Positions 21,501 through 35,300 of a DNA stretch of 64,000 bases are shown here, piece by piece. The stretch's first letter is position 1, and each line of letters opens with the position of its first letter. Position numbers and translations under genes: made by a program. This DNA is from Strongylocentrotus droebachiensis (lineage: Eukaryota; Echinodermata; Echinoidea; Camarodonta; Strongylocentrotidae): the NCBI GenBank assembly GCA_035222895.1, contig JAVYIG010006826.1, forward strand, positions 1 through 64,000, in the 5' to 3' direction. The notes beneath the pieces are model-generated. The model saw only the letters and a program-made list of their open reading frames with translations, searched no databases and had not been told where the DNA came from.

Positions 21501-22089
21501 CCTCTTAGTTTCTCAAGCTGTATTATTAAGAAAGTTAGACCCCCCCCCCCCTCAACAAAAAGCAGCGATTCTGGCGTCTGTCATTTTCTGAATTAAGAAC
21601 CTACGGAAAGATGAGCCTTCAGAGTAACGCATCTTTCGGAATAAATTCAGATCCTTTGGAAATATGAGCCTTTAAATAAAAAATATATTAACAAATAACC
21701 GGAATTTACTATTTACATTAAATAGAACGCCAATGTTGGAACGCCACGGTGGAAACTGTATTCGGACCGGCCAGACTTCCGGTGACTGATGTCACAGTAG
21801 TCTATTAAATAAAATAAGAGGAAAACTTTTATTAAAGATATTACAAAGTTTCTGGAAATTTTGAAAAATGGGTGGAAAGTGATTCTTTACAATTTTGATA
21901 TATTTGGATGACCCTGTGGATGTATTAAAAACACTAGAATCTTTAGCCCCTAAAACTCTTCTGCTTTCGAGAAAAATTGAATATAAAGATTTATCGGTGC
22001 TCCCGGTAAATTTTGATAAATTTCAAATAGTTCCTACGGCTGTACAATGGTAGCTGCGACCATGAAAATCTCAGAATATGTAGTTGTAA

Positions 22090-22500
22090 TAATAATAATA
22101 TTTAATTTTTATATAGCGCTTAAAGGTAAAGACCAGTATTGGAAACGCCCCAATTTCAAAAAATGAAATGGAAGCTCTTATTACCAATCATGTGAAAGAA
22201 TATGTTTTGACTAATACATGATGATAACAAATTTGCCTGGAAACCGCCTACTAATTGATATATTTGGTAAATTAGTTTATCTACATGGTCTGTGAGAGAT
22301 AAACGCACGTGTCGCGCACGTGTGCGTACAGTGCTTGTAACTTTACGACGACTGGGCCATATATCTTATCAATTTGATTATTCCAGAACCTTGCAGTACA
22401 CACCAATACTTAAATGCTAGATGATCAACCTTTTCTGATCGATTCCACAACGTTTCTTTCACAATGCAATCGCATGACCATGACTGGTCTTTACCTTTAA
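22090..22500 (-). repeat. Dispersed repeat with CGCTATATAAA-type tail, also near 52 kb
   Basis: On the minus strand the unit ends in AAGCGCTATATAAAAATT and (ATT)n near 22090. Its upper part (about 22380-22500) matches 51995-52120, sharing CCAGAACCTTGC and GTACACACCAATACTTAAAT. Both copies read as similar peptides on the minus strand (CIVKETLWNRSEKVDH and CIVKETVWNQSEKVDH), so it may derive from a coding region or be a SINE with chance coding. Confidence 0.55.
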
Positions 22501-23236
22501 TACAAATGTCTCTACAAATGTGGTATATAATTTCTGAACGGGAATAGCTAATCGGTCGATTTTAGTCAAGAAACATTGTTTTATAGCTTAATTAATATCT
22601 TGACCTTGAGAGGGAGCTATACAACATAAAGTGTTTATTATTTACAATTTCATAACTTTAGAGTCGATTTCGACCGCGACAACGATCAGTGAATACTGTA
22701 GGATCGCATATGCTTCCAATATGTTCATTTGAACCAAATTCACGACCCCATACCAAAACTTTGTATTACCTTTAAACATATCTAACAGGAAAGTATGAAT
22801 TGATAAATCATGTAAATTATACACATATAGAATTCGCAATCTTTTAAATATTTGCACTTTCTCTAAAAGAAGAGCCTAAACTGCTTTGGGTTCAAGAATC
22901 AATCGATGATACCGAAACGGAGAAACAGTTAATTTTTAAAATGAATCGTAATTAAATCTTGATGTTGAATGGCAGGGATTTCATTTAATGATTTTGTTTG
23001 CAAATGTTGGCATTTAATTTTTGTTTCAGTGTTATTTCCCCGACACAACTGCTACACAACGCAGCATTTGCTTGTCTGATTTTGTTTTCTAAATTATTAT
23101 GTTACCATTTCTCATAAGGAAAAACATCAATTTCACACTGTATCATCATGATTGGTAGCAGAGATAGCAAATCGTATTCAAATGATGTTTGTTACCTTCT
23201 TTTTCCTTATTTGTTAAATCATGTTATTTCTTTTAG
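22501..23236 (+). other. Stretch upstream of first visible GPCR exon
   Basis: AT-rich and without a recognised element. It ends in a strong polypyrimidine/acceptor region (ATTTCTTTTAG). An ATG at 23221 overlaps this acceptor and opens a hydrophobic start in the frame of the exon, so a promoter or first exon here is possible but unsupported. Confidence 0.35.
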
Positions 23237-23355
23237 GCCTTGCAGCACCAATTATTAGAGCTGTTTGCCAAGTTTCTAGTGACGGCGAAACTTATTGGAA
23301 CTCCAGTATAAGATGTCAAGAGAATATCACTCGAGAATTAAGGAGAATATTGATG
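23237..23355 (+). CDS. GPCR exon: end of HormR-like module (GC donor)
   Basis: Acceptor CTTTTAG. It encodes about 39 residues with VCQVSSDGETYW and IRCQENITREL. The pattern C..GxxYW....C followed by a helix resembles the close of a hormone-receptor domain before GAIN. The phase needed by the next exon is met only if the exon ends at ATG/GCAAGT, a GC-AG intron. Alternatively, translation could start at the ATG at 23221, giving MLFLLGLAA as a short signal-like start. Confidence 0.6.
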
Positions 23356-26300
23356 GCAAGTTACATCTTGATTACTTTGGATGCTCTTCCAGTTGTTATG
23401 AAGAGGTAGACCGCGGCGATTTGTATAAGCCTGTACATGAATGGCAACTGCGCGCAACAGAGCTAATATGGCTTTCTCAGTTCTTCCCATCTTCGGGTTA
23501 CACGAACTTTGGTGACTAATCAAGCCCTAACCTCAGACTGGTCTGGTTTATGTTTGTGAAGAAACAAAATCCGTCCTTGTCAAGTTTAACTGACACTTTT
23601 TGACAAGCCTAAACAGCAAATCCACGAGAATTGGCGTCCTGACCCGACTTTTTTAAAATACAATATAAATACTCACAAGACAGTTCGTTTGAAGGACCAA
23701 CACTTCGTAATTGTTTGATCGTATAGCATGTTTTTCACAAACATGTACATGCACAAATATTAGTCTTATCTCTAGGACAATCTTTGAAAATTTTGTGATT
23801 ATTTGCATTCAGTTTACACGACCTTTCGTGAATAGAGGGGCATGTTTTCACAAAATATCGGGTAGCGCGACGTAAAGCATCCAACCTTTTGTGAATATAG
23901 GGGTACGTTTTTACAAAAGGTCGTGTAATCCGACAAACCGACTAGACGCGAACATCCGATGGAACAAAATAAGCCTACGTGTACTTAGCTTTACGTCTTC
24001 ATTAAAAGAAAGAAAAGAAGAAAAACTAGCATGTTCAAACCCATCTGTATAGTTAAGTGTGGAAGAGAAAGTTCTCCAAATTATTATTGAAAACTATGCA
24101 ATATACGATGAATGATAAATGTGATGGTATACTTTATATTATTAGTAGTAGAGTAGCAATGGCTCAGTGGCAAAACAGTGTTTTTTATCGGGAGGTCCGG
24201 GGTTCGAAACCAAGACGATGTGCTAGTGCCCATTGATTTGTAAGGCATTATTAAATCATCATTACCAAGTCCCTGGCTGCTTATTTACAAGCAATCGCAT
24301 CCTACATAGCAGTCAGGTAAAAATAATCTATCAAACCAAACTTAAGTAAAGGGTCTAAAATAAGAAGCTTAGCGTACTTTCAGACCCCTACACATTCGTG
24401 TCTCCAATTACGGCTTGTGATGCTTTGAGGTATCTTGTTGTAATGAACGCAGAAAGTCTAATGTCGGTTGTCGTGTAATGATAGTTACCTTTTCTGTCAT
24501 AGGTAGCCGGTCTTATAGTGGGAATAGTAAATAACGTGATGTTTGTCGAAGAGGATGTGCTAGCATCAGCCCAAGAGAATGGGAATTATACTTCCCTCAT
24601 CGTCCAGGTCTTGGAATCTCAGTTGAATACCGTCGACGTTGGTAACAGCACGCTTGCTGCAACTTATCCTAATATAGCAGTTCAGGTAAACAAGACCTTA
24701 ACTCTCACACATCTGTACATTCTTTCCGCCCATATTGAACGTTGTACACAGTGGTACATGATTTTGTTAAGATGATTGACATGTTGACTGGGTTGCAGAA
24801 GACGTGGTTCGGACCCCCCCCCCCCCCCTTGTACAAGTAGGACGGAGTTTTATGTGGCCGAATACTTAACAAAAGTAAAGCTGTCACGTTTGCCGTTGAA
24901 TATTGCGGAAAATAAGCATCTAATAGCACTGACCATCATGTATATTCGTCCTCTATAGACATTGTCCAATAGAAGTCTTAAAAGATGTATGGAATATTGT
25001 ATATAACCTTTTTCTAATTTCTGTTTTAAATCACCTGTTGAGATACACACTCTGTCCGGACACGCAATAGCCTCTTGTCGATGGCCATTGCGTTGTTGGA
25101 GTCCTTAAATTCCCGAAGCGTTCGTAGACACGCAACGCCATGGTATACCCCATTTAGGATATTTCCCAATCATCCCAAGGGCCAGAGGGTATTTTTATGC
25201 TGATTATTTGTCTGGGGGGTCTACAGGCATATTGCAATATGGAAACGAAGTTGTGCTAGTGTTTAATCTCGATTGTGTCACTTCATTAATGTTGAGAGTA
25301 TGCTTGATATAATTTTTGTGGGTAAAAGGGGAAAGAAACTCCCCAAAAAGGGGTCTAGTTTCCAAACGCGTAAATGTGTATGTGTATTATGATTTTGTGA
25401 TAGTATGGTATAATTTTGTGAATGTGTACTCAATGTTTAGAGCAGCAATATCGCATATTTAGAACCCATTTTATACCCGCTCCAACGGTAAAAAAAGGGT
25501 CATTATTGGTCACTCTTTTGGATTTGAAGTGACACCACTGATAGTTGGCTGTCCTGGTCCTGTGAATAGCTGGAGGAGAGGTGTGTAAATAGCTTGGTGG
25601 GTTGTTCCTTTATGGAAGTTAGGTGAGAGCCCAGAGGCCGGTAGTTGACTTGTAAAATAGTTTATGGTATTATTGCATAATTATAACTGCACATACTTTC
25701 CTGTAGGTGCTTGACGTACCTTCAGACACTGCTGGAAACGGAATAGTGGTCACCATTCTAAGTATGGACACCGGTAACCTGAGCAACAGTGCCATCATGG
25801 TAGAAACCCACCAAGACGACCCTAATGATTCTGTCCCAAGGGACACCTTTGCCAGGGTTGTTGTACCCATCGAGGTAGCCCAAGTTTTCACTACTCCAGA
25901 GTTCACGGAAGGCCCTTCAAGTTCTAATTACACTACCAATGGAGACAACCACGGCACAACTACCGCTTCAGGAGTGTCTAGTGGTCCTGTGAAAATGGTG
26001 GATGAAAGCGCTATCGAGTCTCTCAGGGTTTCTTTCGTTGTGTATGCCAATGATGTCATGTTTCCTTCACCAAGTCTTACTCTACTCAACCGGGAGATTA
26101 ATACACCAGTGGTGTCCTTAACAATCGGTGGACAGAAGATAGAGGATCTCATGGAGCGTGTCAATATCACTTTCTATAGATTCGAGGTAAGCATGGTATG
26201 GTGCACTGAAAAGTTGTGACAAATGCTCCGGTGACAATTGCTCTATCACTATTCCATTATTAACACAATTCGTAGCTTCGGTCTTGGACCAAAGACAATA

Positions 26301-29300
26301 CCTATACACCTAAAACTAAACAAAAAATAATAATTACTTGGAAACCTAATCCCACCACTATATACAAAAAATCTCACAAAACACACCCGGATCAATCATC
26401 ACCAACTGGAGCATATTCCCATTAGAAACGAGCGGTAGTAACAACAACAGTGACTGGTGTTTTAAACAATCAATATTCAATCAGTTAATCATTTGTTCAC
26501 TACTGTTTATCCATTACACTAACCGATGTTTTGGTAAAACCCAGATGCTTAAAATTAGATAGGCCTATATACAGTATACATTTATTATACTTAAAGATAT
26601 CGTAAATAGGCATGTGCTTAGTTCTGTTGCCACTGGTTATGGGCCGCCCGTCTCTAAATTGTAATATATATATATATATATATATATGGTTATAATTTAC
26701 TGCTTTCAGCCTGACTCCAGCGATCCTACTTGTACCTTCTGGGAGTTTAATCTTGGTAAATGGTCTGTGGAGGGATGTCAACTGTTACCTGATAACACCG
26801 TCAATAGCTCCAGTAATGAATACTACACATGCGCCTGCGACCACCTGACCAGCTTTGCCGTTTTAGTGGTACGTTATTCCTTCCACATGTTGGAGATATA
26901 TCGCTTTTTTTTTCCTTCTCAAACTGAATGAGTAGTTTGTTAACGTAGTCACCTCAAACTATTAACATCTAAGTAAACATGAGACTGCTGTTGAATAGAT
27001 AGGATCCTATATGAAGGTTTATCAGTAAAAGCTGCATGTCCTACTTGTTAATTTTTTGATAATTCACTTTATTGGTCATTCATCTTGACCGTTTTGCAAA
27101 TGAAAATAATGCCGAACAGACGTGAAAATAGATTTCACACTTTTTAAACCAAAATAATAAACAAAGATTTGTTCATTTAAAAAAATATACTGTTAATCGT
27201 ACGAAATGCAGAGCAATGCACGGTTAACTTACTTCCCACGAGGTCCTTGACTGGGGATAGGGAGATTGTTTATTCTGGGTTCCTCAAGGACAGCTAGTAT
27301 TTTAGTTTACAGGACAAGTGATGAAGGTAGAATAGGTCGGTCATTTTCAATATGTAGCAGAGTCTCAGCCTGGCAACCATGTACTCGGGATGGCCAGATA
27401 TCACCATTCGCCTTTATCTAGAGGCCTCAAGTTTCCCCCAAAGCTTAGTTCACCCAGCGCGGATCCACGGGGGGGGGGGGGGAAGGCCCGACGCCCCCCT
27501 CCCCCTCCCACCCCCGTGGATTGGAAAAACAAGGGTTAAAAATAGATGGTAACCACACATTTACCTTTTTCTTTTCTGTTTATCAAGGGAGGGGGTGTTG
27601 AGTAAAATTAAAATAAAACAATTTTATTTGTAGTGCTCACTACAACCCCCCCCCCCCCTAAGCGAAAATAACGGTCGGCGCAAATTTAACATTTCCGCCT
27701 CCTCCACCCCCCCCCCCCCCCTCCCCCTCCCCCCCTTTTGGTAAATCCTGGATCCGCCACTGGGTTCACGTGAGTTTTGTTTAAAAGTTTTAAGATTAAT
27801 TGGTTTTAAGGTTAGACAGGTTGGATTTAATCAAGAGACATGGGTAGTGAACGAATTAAAAACATTACTGACAGGTACATTGCTCGCCCGAAGTTCTAAA
27901 GTTAATGACATATGTAAGAAGAGATTGTCATCATCACAATAAAATTAGGATTTATAAAATTGAATGGCGTGACGTGGCTTGTTTGCATGTTTGCATGATT
28001 TCACCTGACGTGTTACTTTTAAACTTGTTATCAATGAGTGAAATTCATAATGTATACAGATTCACTAATTCTTTACTGTAATCTTATTTTATTGCTCACG
28101 CACACGGGTCACGCTGAAGAACATACATGTTGATGCAGTACCTCCGAAACCTGCACTCCGTATATTGAGTATCATTGGGTGTGCTATATCATGTGTGTGT
28201 CTGGTCATCGCTATCGCATCCTATCTTACTATCAAGTAAGTCAAAATGTTTGTGGCTGTGTTTTTTTTTACCCATCCTCTTCCCATCCCCAAGACAATTA
28301 TTTAATAAGATAGAATCAGTCTAAATCAATGAATTTATACAGAAACAACTCAATATAATAAACTCTCAAACCAGTTCTCATCATGAGGGGATTTGATCCC
28401 TCTGATATGTTATGACTATGAAGAAAAAACAATATATATACATAGATATATGTCTCTGGATGCAATTCCCTTTGTCAACTTTTGTTCCCCATTTGTATAT
28501 TTTTTTCTTTCTCAATTCTATTATTTATTTTTGATATATTCTGTGTTTAAGTGTAATGTCACGATTTGCATGTGTAGTATGTGAAAGGCAAACATCTGAT
28601 ATAAATAATCTTACATGTCATGTTTGTGAAGATAACTTAGTTTCCTTACGGGCTCTGGAAGATGATTTTGGTTTAAATACATATTACTATACAACATCAG
28701 ACTATGATAAGAAAATTCATGATTCAAATTCCGAAGAGAAATTTGTAACTGTTGCCCATTTTAATTGTAGAAGTTTGAAGAAGAATATTGACAGTCTTGA
28801 ATATGTTTTATCAGAAATCAAATGTCCATTTTCTATAATACCACTATCTGAAACTTGGTTAAAAAATGATGAATGTGTAAACATAAATGGTTACCAGTTT
28901 GTTGGAGAAGAGAGAGCCGAGAAACGTGGTGGAGGAGTAGGTTTTTATATAGGGAATGGCTTGAAATTTAAGAGACGTTCAGATCTTGATATTTTAATGA
29001 CTTCATTGAAGTTCTTTTTATTGAAATATACTGTAAATATTCAAATAAAATTCTTGCTATCTTCTATGGACCACCTGCTCAATCAGTTCCTTTTTTTCTA
29101 AATGCATTATAAATACCCCTGCATCAAGTAACAACAGAGGAGAAAGAATGTATTTTAATTGGCGATTTTAATTTAGACTTTTTAAAGATTTCTTCGTTCA
29201 ACAATTTAAATAGTTTTATTGATATTTTAAAGTCTTATTCTTTTGCTCCCTTGATTCTTAAACCTACAAGAATAACTACACAATCTGTCACCCTCATAGA

Positions 29301-32300
29301 CAATATATTTACGAACAGACCTGAAAATAATATCAATGCTGGGATACTCCTCACTGATGTGAGTGTTCATCTCTCTATTTTTGGTCAATTGCAATTTCTC
29401 ATTCATGATGATGATCCTGGTGCAATATACAAGCGTGCAATAAATGACTCAAATATTTCTATGTTCTGTGAAAGGCTACTTATGACAAACTGGGGTGAGA
29501 TTTTTAAATTTGATTATGTTAACAGTGTTTTTGATGTTTTTATGAAATATTTTCTTGAAACGTACAATAAATGCTTTCCATTTCAAAAAATGAAAATTAA
29601 ACAGAGACAAGAAAAGCCTTGGTTTGATGCTGAACTTAAACAAATGTGCAAAAAGAAAAATATTTTATTTCGGAAATATATCAAAAATCCATCTCGTTAT
29701 CGGAAAAATGTATACTCGTGTTATAGAAATGTTGTAAACAGTGAGATACGAAAACATAAACGAGAATATTATTTTTCCAGATTTAAACGTGTCAAAAGTA
29801 ATATTAAGGCAACTTGGAAAACCATAAATGATATTTTAATGAAAGCTCGGGAAAAAATGCAATGTGATTTTATTGAACAAAATGGTATACAGATACATGA
29901 TAAACAGGCCATTGTCCAAGGATTTAATAAGTTTTTTAGCACTATTGGTAGGGAGACTGTAAATAGTATACCTGATGCCTCCGTTGATTTATTGCATTTT
30001 TATCCTAAAATGGACTTTTCGAAATCTATATTTATGAAACCAGTTGAGATTTCTGAAATATTTGAAATTGTTAAAAAACTTGAATCATTTAAAACCCCAG
30101 GATATGACGATGTTAATATTGCCGTTCTAAAGAAATCTATTGCTACATTTGTTACACTGCTTTGTAATTTATTCAATATGTCTTTACAAGTTGGTGTTTT
30201 TCCTACTGCTTTCAAGAAGGCTAAGGTAATTCCTGTGTACAAAAAAGGAGATAAACATATTTTAAATAATTATAGACTGATATCAATTTTATCTACTTTC
30301 TCAAAAATCTTTGAAAAGCTAGTTTATAGTCGTCTATTTTCCTTCTTATGTAAAAGAGATATATTATACCATAAACAGTATGGGTTTAGACAAAATTACA
30401 GTACATATATGGCTCTTTTGGATTTTACGAATATTATTGCTAAATCATTTGAAGATAACAAAGTTGTTATTGGAATATTTTTAGATCTTACCAAAGCATT
30501 CGATTGTATAAGTCATCAAATATTATTACACAAATTACAATTTTATGGTATTCGGGGTTCTGTACTTAAGTGGTTTTCCAGTTATTTAAATAATAGAGTA
30601 CAATATGTATGTATAAATAATTTATCTTCTGAGATTGCACATAACCCATTTGGTGTCCCTCAGGGATCAGTGTTTGGTCCGTTACTGTTTTTATTGTATA
30701 TTAATGATATTCAATTCGTAAGTAACATCTTACAGTCGATAATTTTTGCAGATGATACAAGTTTATTTTTGTCTCGTAAAAATATTGATACATTGTGTTT
30801 TACTGTTAATACGGAACTTAAATTGATTGATACATGGTTTAAAGCAAATAAATTAAAATTGAATGCACAAAAACCATGCTGTATGTTATTTCAGCCCAAA
30901 AATAAAAATATTAATACATCCTGTATGGAAATAAGTATCAACCAACAAAAAATATCGATAGTAAATTCAACCATTTTTTTAGGAGTAAGAATTGACAACA
31001 AACTGACTTGGAAAGAACATGTACATTATGTATCATGTCAAATATCTAAAGCTTTGGTGCAATGAACATAATTAAAACAATTGTACCTTTTAATATTCTT
31101 CTTAATCTGTATAATACCATGATTCTACCCTATCTTATCTACTGTAACATAGTGCGGGGAGATTGTGCTGAAACTCATTTAAATCGAATTTTAATTCTTC
31201 AGAAACGGGCAATACGAATTATTTTAAACTTACTTCCTTTTTCCCACACTGCTCCTATATTTAGAAAACATAGTATATTAACAATTTATGATATACATAA
31301 GCAACATATTGGTATCTTTATGTTTTCTTACTCTAAAAATATACTTCCAAAGTTTCTAGATGACTGTTTTATTTGTAATAGAAATGTGACGAATTATGAA
31401 ACTCGTCAATCAAATCTTTTCCACCTGCCAATATTTACTTATGATTTCTCAAGAACAACAATTATTTATGCCGGACCAAAATTATGGAACAAACTACCTC
31501 AAGAACTCCAAACATGCCAAACTGTATCAATTTTTAAAAGAAAACTTAATAAGTATCTTGTAAATGAATATGTATAATTACTATTATTTTTTTTACATAA
31601 ATGCCTTTTCTGTTTCTTATCTTTTTGTAATGGATTTGTCCGGTTTAGTTTTGATAATTGATGCTTTGTGTTATTTTAATCTCTGTATTTTTATCTCGTT
31701 TTTAATAAATTTAAGAAACTGTTTATGTAAACTTTGTTTTTTCCCACCACATTATGATTTAAATTGAAGATGTTTCATTTTAACGTTTGTTAATGTATAT
31801 ATATATGCATATAAATTGTACTTGTGTTTTTTTAAATCAGATGTAGAAATAAAACTTGAACTTGAACTTGAACATGATAATGTACAAAAGTGATTGAAAA
31901 TGAAAGAGTTAAAAGTAAATCTTAAAACAGAATAAGTGATGTCTATCAGTAAAACAATGGCAAAGACATTTCAATGGTATTTTAAGTACCGATTTTAAGG
32001 CTTATATGCCGGCTTACATTCCTCAGGAATAATGATTATTCTGATAACGTAATACGTCATTTGAATGTTCACATTTTTCAATAGAGGATGTGACGATGTT
32101 TAAGGCAATTAAAGGGCAAACCAACAGTTCCGACTCTTACGAAACCAATTAGAAAAGAGAAACAGAATGGAGACAGTTAGAATAAACAGGACCAATCATA
32201 AGGGAGTTATGAATGTTTGAAACATCGTATTACAAAATCTATGGGAATCTTAAATTGGCAATTTGGAAAGTGGAATGTGACGTAGTTATGGACAACTGAG

Positions 32301-35300
32301 TCATCTGTCGTTTATAAAAACATAATTAATTTCTGTTTTGCTCTTAGTTGTCTTCTCACTCAGGGCACTACACAAAACATATCATGGATAGCATATTATC
32401 ACAGATCCTCTAAAAAGAAAGGACCCTCCTGAGTCATGCATTTTGAAGAAAAAAAATTGTTTAAACATATGGAGAATTTTGTTCCGGTACTACGTCATAG
32501 TGACTTTACCAATTAAGCTAACATTGAGCACCTATAGATTATTAACATAGAAAAATCACAACTTGTAAACATTCATCCATTCATTATTTTTATTTATATA
32601 TTTACTCTTTTTTTTCTTTCAATTACTATTATTATTATTTTTGTTTTTTTCGGGGGGGGGGGGGGGGAGTGTCCTATTCCATGCCAACTTTCACCAGTCT
32701 GCTTCTAGACGGTGTGTGTATCTCCAAAGCTTTGGAAAAACTTCCACCAGACATGTAAAAGCCTCATCTTGGGCCGTTCTCAAACTTTTTTTGGAGACAC
32801 ATCTGTTCTAAGAAGCCTTTTGAAAAAGTTTTGGTTGTGTGTCAATTTAAGATATGTTTTTCACCACGGTGCAAGTCAGTATATTACATTAACTGCGCTA
32901 TGCATCGATCGTATTATCAATGCTATCATAACATACTGGTTGTTAATGTAATGATATCATTGGTAATACGATCGATTCATAGCGCAGCTAATGTAATATA
33001 ATGTCTACAGAGTTTTTCATTTGGAATAAAACAGATGGGGAGACATTATGTCGTATACAGGTCACATTGCACGGAACTGCCCTTGTTAGTACAATCAGAT
33101 CAACGAATTTTCGTCTATTTCTTTGAAGAAGAAACAAACAAAAAACTAGCCAGACAAAACGTATAAACGATAACATCTTTCATCAACAGGAATATACATC
33201 AGAGTACCAAGATTTTCATCTGCCTTTGCACCACCCTGCTCTGTTTTTACACCGTCTCCCTCGCCATCATCGCTCTCGACACAAAGTTCCAGCACGCCGA
33301 GGTCGAGTTGATACCGTGTACCGTCTTGGCGACACTCGTCCACTACTTCGTGCTCTCTTCGCTTACGTGGATGGGCATCGAGGGGTTTAGTCTGGCCATT
33401 ATAAAACGTATTGATAATCACATCTCGATGACCAAAGTTTCGATTGTAGGATGGGGTAAGAACCGTTGATATCTCGTTATAATACACCAAATACATCTAT
33501 AGTGCGTACTTTAAAAAAAAATCACTGACAAGAGACGAGACCATTATAGGTGTCTAGATGACCTTAATGGTCACCATAGACTTTTCAAGAACAGACAGAG
33601 GTTGTTTTTACTTGATTCCTGTATTCACTATTGTGACATTTGTCTTGTTAAAGGAGGATAGCCGCGTCATACACACTCACCACACCCTTACAATGGCACC
33701 GGCCGCTTGTTTTTATATTAGAGTTGTTTCCCCCTATTTACTTACGGAGGCTAATACAAATGTTTCCTTTGGTGTAGGCTGCCATGCGTTTTTGTGCATT
33801 GGACTGAACCTTTGCTTTCTCAATACTTATCATATGATTTCACCTGATCGTCGGTTCTACTATAATCGACGGTTCAGTTGTGGTTAATTAACAGACGTAG
33901 ACGTAGAGGACTCTAAACTCTGCACAACTCCCCCTATTCTCTCCCCTACCCCCCCCCCCCCCCCATTCCACCCCTGAATGATCAGGACCACCCTGTGCAA
34001 AGCGGAGCGCGGTTTGGGAAACATTCAGTCTTTGTTTATCATTTGTTTATTTATTTAGTTATGAATTTATTTTTTAATTCATTTACTTTTTCTTTTTACA
34101 ATTATTCCTGTATCTATTTTGTTTCAATTACTCATATATTTATTCATTTTTACTCCAAAGTATATAGAGTAATAGAGTATAAAGGGGACATTGTCTTATT
34201 TTCCTAATCTTTGTTTTCCTTTTCTTTTCAAACTCAGGTATCCCGGCTGTGATTGTTGCCGTAACTGGGGGAATCGCTAGGAACTATTATGCTGTCAAGG
34301 ATTAGTAAGTTACTTGCACATGAGGAATCTTGCAAGAAGTTGATAATTACTGACAAATTAAAGCATTTCAATTTGTGTTTATCTATATCTCGAAGTTCGA
34401 ACTGAATACTCCTACTGTTGTAGAATATCAACGGAACTGCTTTAATACAGCTCTGGTATAGAGGAAACAACAAATGCCCTTGAGCTTGATAATTACAACT
34501 AGGGTCTCGTTTGCAGGTGAAACTATCTGGTTTATTAATTGATAGGCACCAAACGTAGTAAGCCACAGAAAGGTTTTTTTTTCCAAGAATGTTTTCATTT
34601 ATTTCATGAACATGTACTTCCAGGAGAAGGGGTTGCTTTAGCCGGTGATTTTAACACGGTCCTGAATTGTAAAAAGGACAAAAATTAAGGAATAATAAAA
34701 GATGGTAATGATGCTTTCTATTTGCGTTACCAAATCTCTTTAAAAAACTTAATTGATATATGGAGATTGAGAAACCCTGAAGCAAGGGAATTTACACATA
34801 AACAATCTTATCCATGCTTTGTACAGTCTCGAATTGACTTCGCACTGTTATCCGAATGGTTGAATGATTTCGCTAAAGATATAGGCATTTTAGGTCGCTT
34901 TATGTCAGACCATAATGCAGTTTATTAAAAATTCGAGTTTAAGGCCGTAAAAAAGGGCAAAGGCATTTGGAAACTAAATAACTCACTTTTGCAAGAAGAT
35001 GGTTATCAAAAAAATGTAATTTCTCTTATTAATGAGTTAGAAGCGAAATTAAAATTAAAAAAACAGAAAATATATCAGTTTTGTGGGACATGATCAAACA
35101 GAAAATAAGACACATGTCATTTATTTATTGTATTAATACGCCAAGGGTAAGAAAAGGCTTACAGTTATTCTTACAAGACAGGTTATCAAGTCTTGGAATA
35201 TCAAATGAAGATCAAGATAACGAATTGTCTCATGTTAGAAGACAATTGTCAGAATTCTATGAATATGAAATACATGGTGCACAAATACGGTCAAAAATCA

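Larger units (their letters stand above)
28550..31872 (+). mobile_element. Near-complete CR1/Jockey-like LINE
   Basis: A cysteine-containing start (CVVCERQTSD, LTCHVCED) precedes an endonuclease (VAHFNCRSLKKNIDSLEYV, SETWLKND, GGGVGFY), then GDFNLDFLK in another frame near 29161. A long RT frame follows (29251-31065; LDLTKAFDCISH, GVPQGSVFGPLLF, IIFADDTSLF), then a C-terminal frame (31062-31577). The 3' end is AATAAAACTTGAAC repeated as (CTTGAA)n near 31848-31872. Motifs resemble the minus-strand element at the left edge. Confidence 0.92.
28236..33189 (+). other. GPCR intron between TM1 and TM2
   Basis: It holds the LINE at 28550-31872, a G run near 32652-32668 and a perfect-looking hairpin at 32881-33001. 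Nothing resembling an exon was found in the remainder. Confidence 0.6.

Noticed and set aside
17928-23355. Direct fusion of the copy A TM exon to the GPCR exon
   Set aside because: The TM exon ends in phase 2 and the GPCR exon needs phase 1, so the frame would be lost.
33146-33496. 116-aa minus-strand ORF opposite the TM2-3 exon
   Set aside because: It is the complement shadow of a clear GPCR exon.
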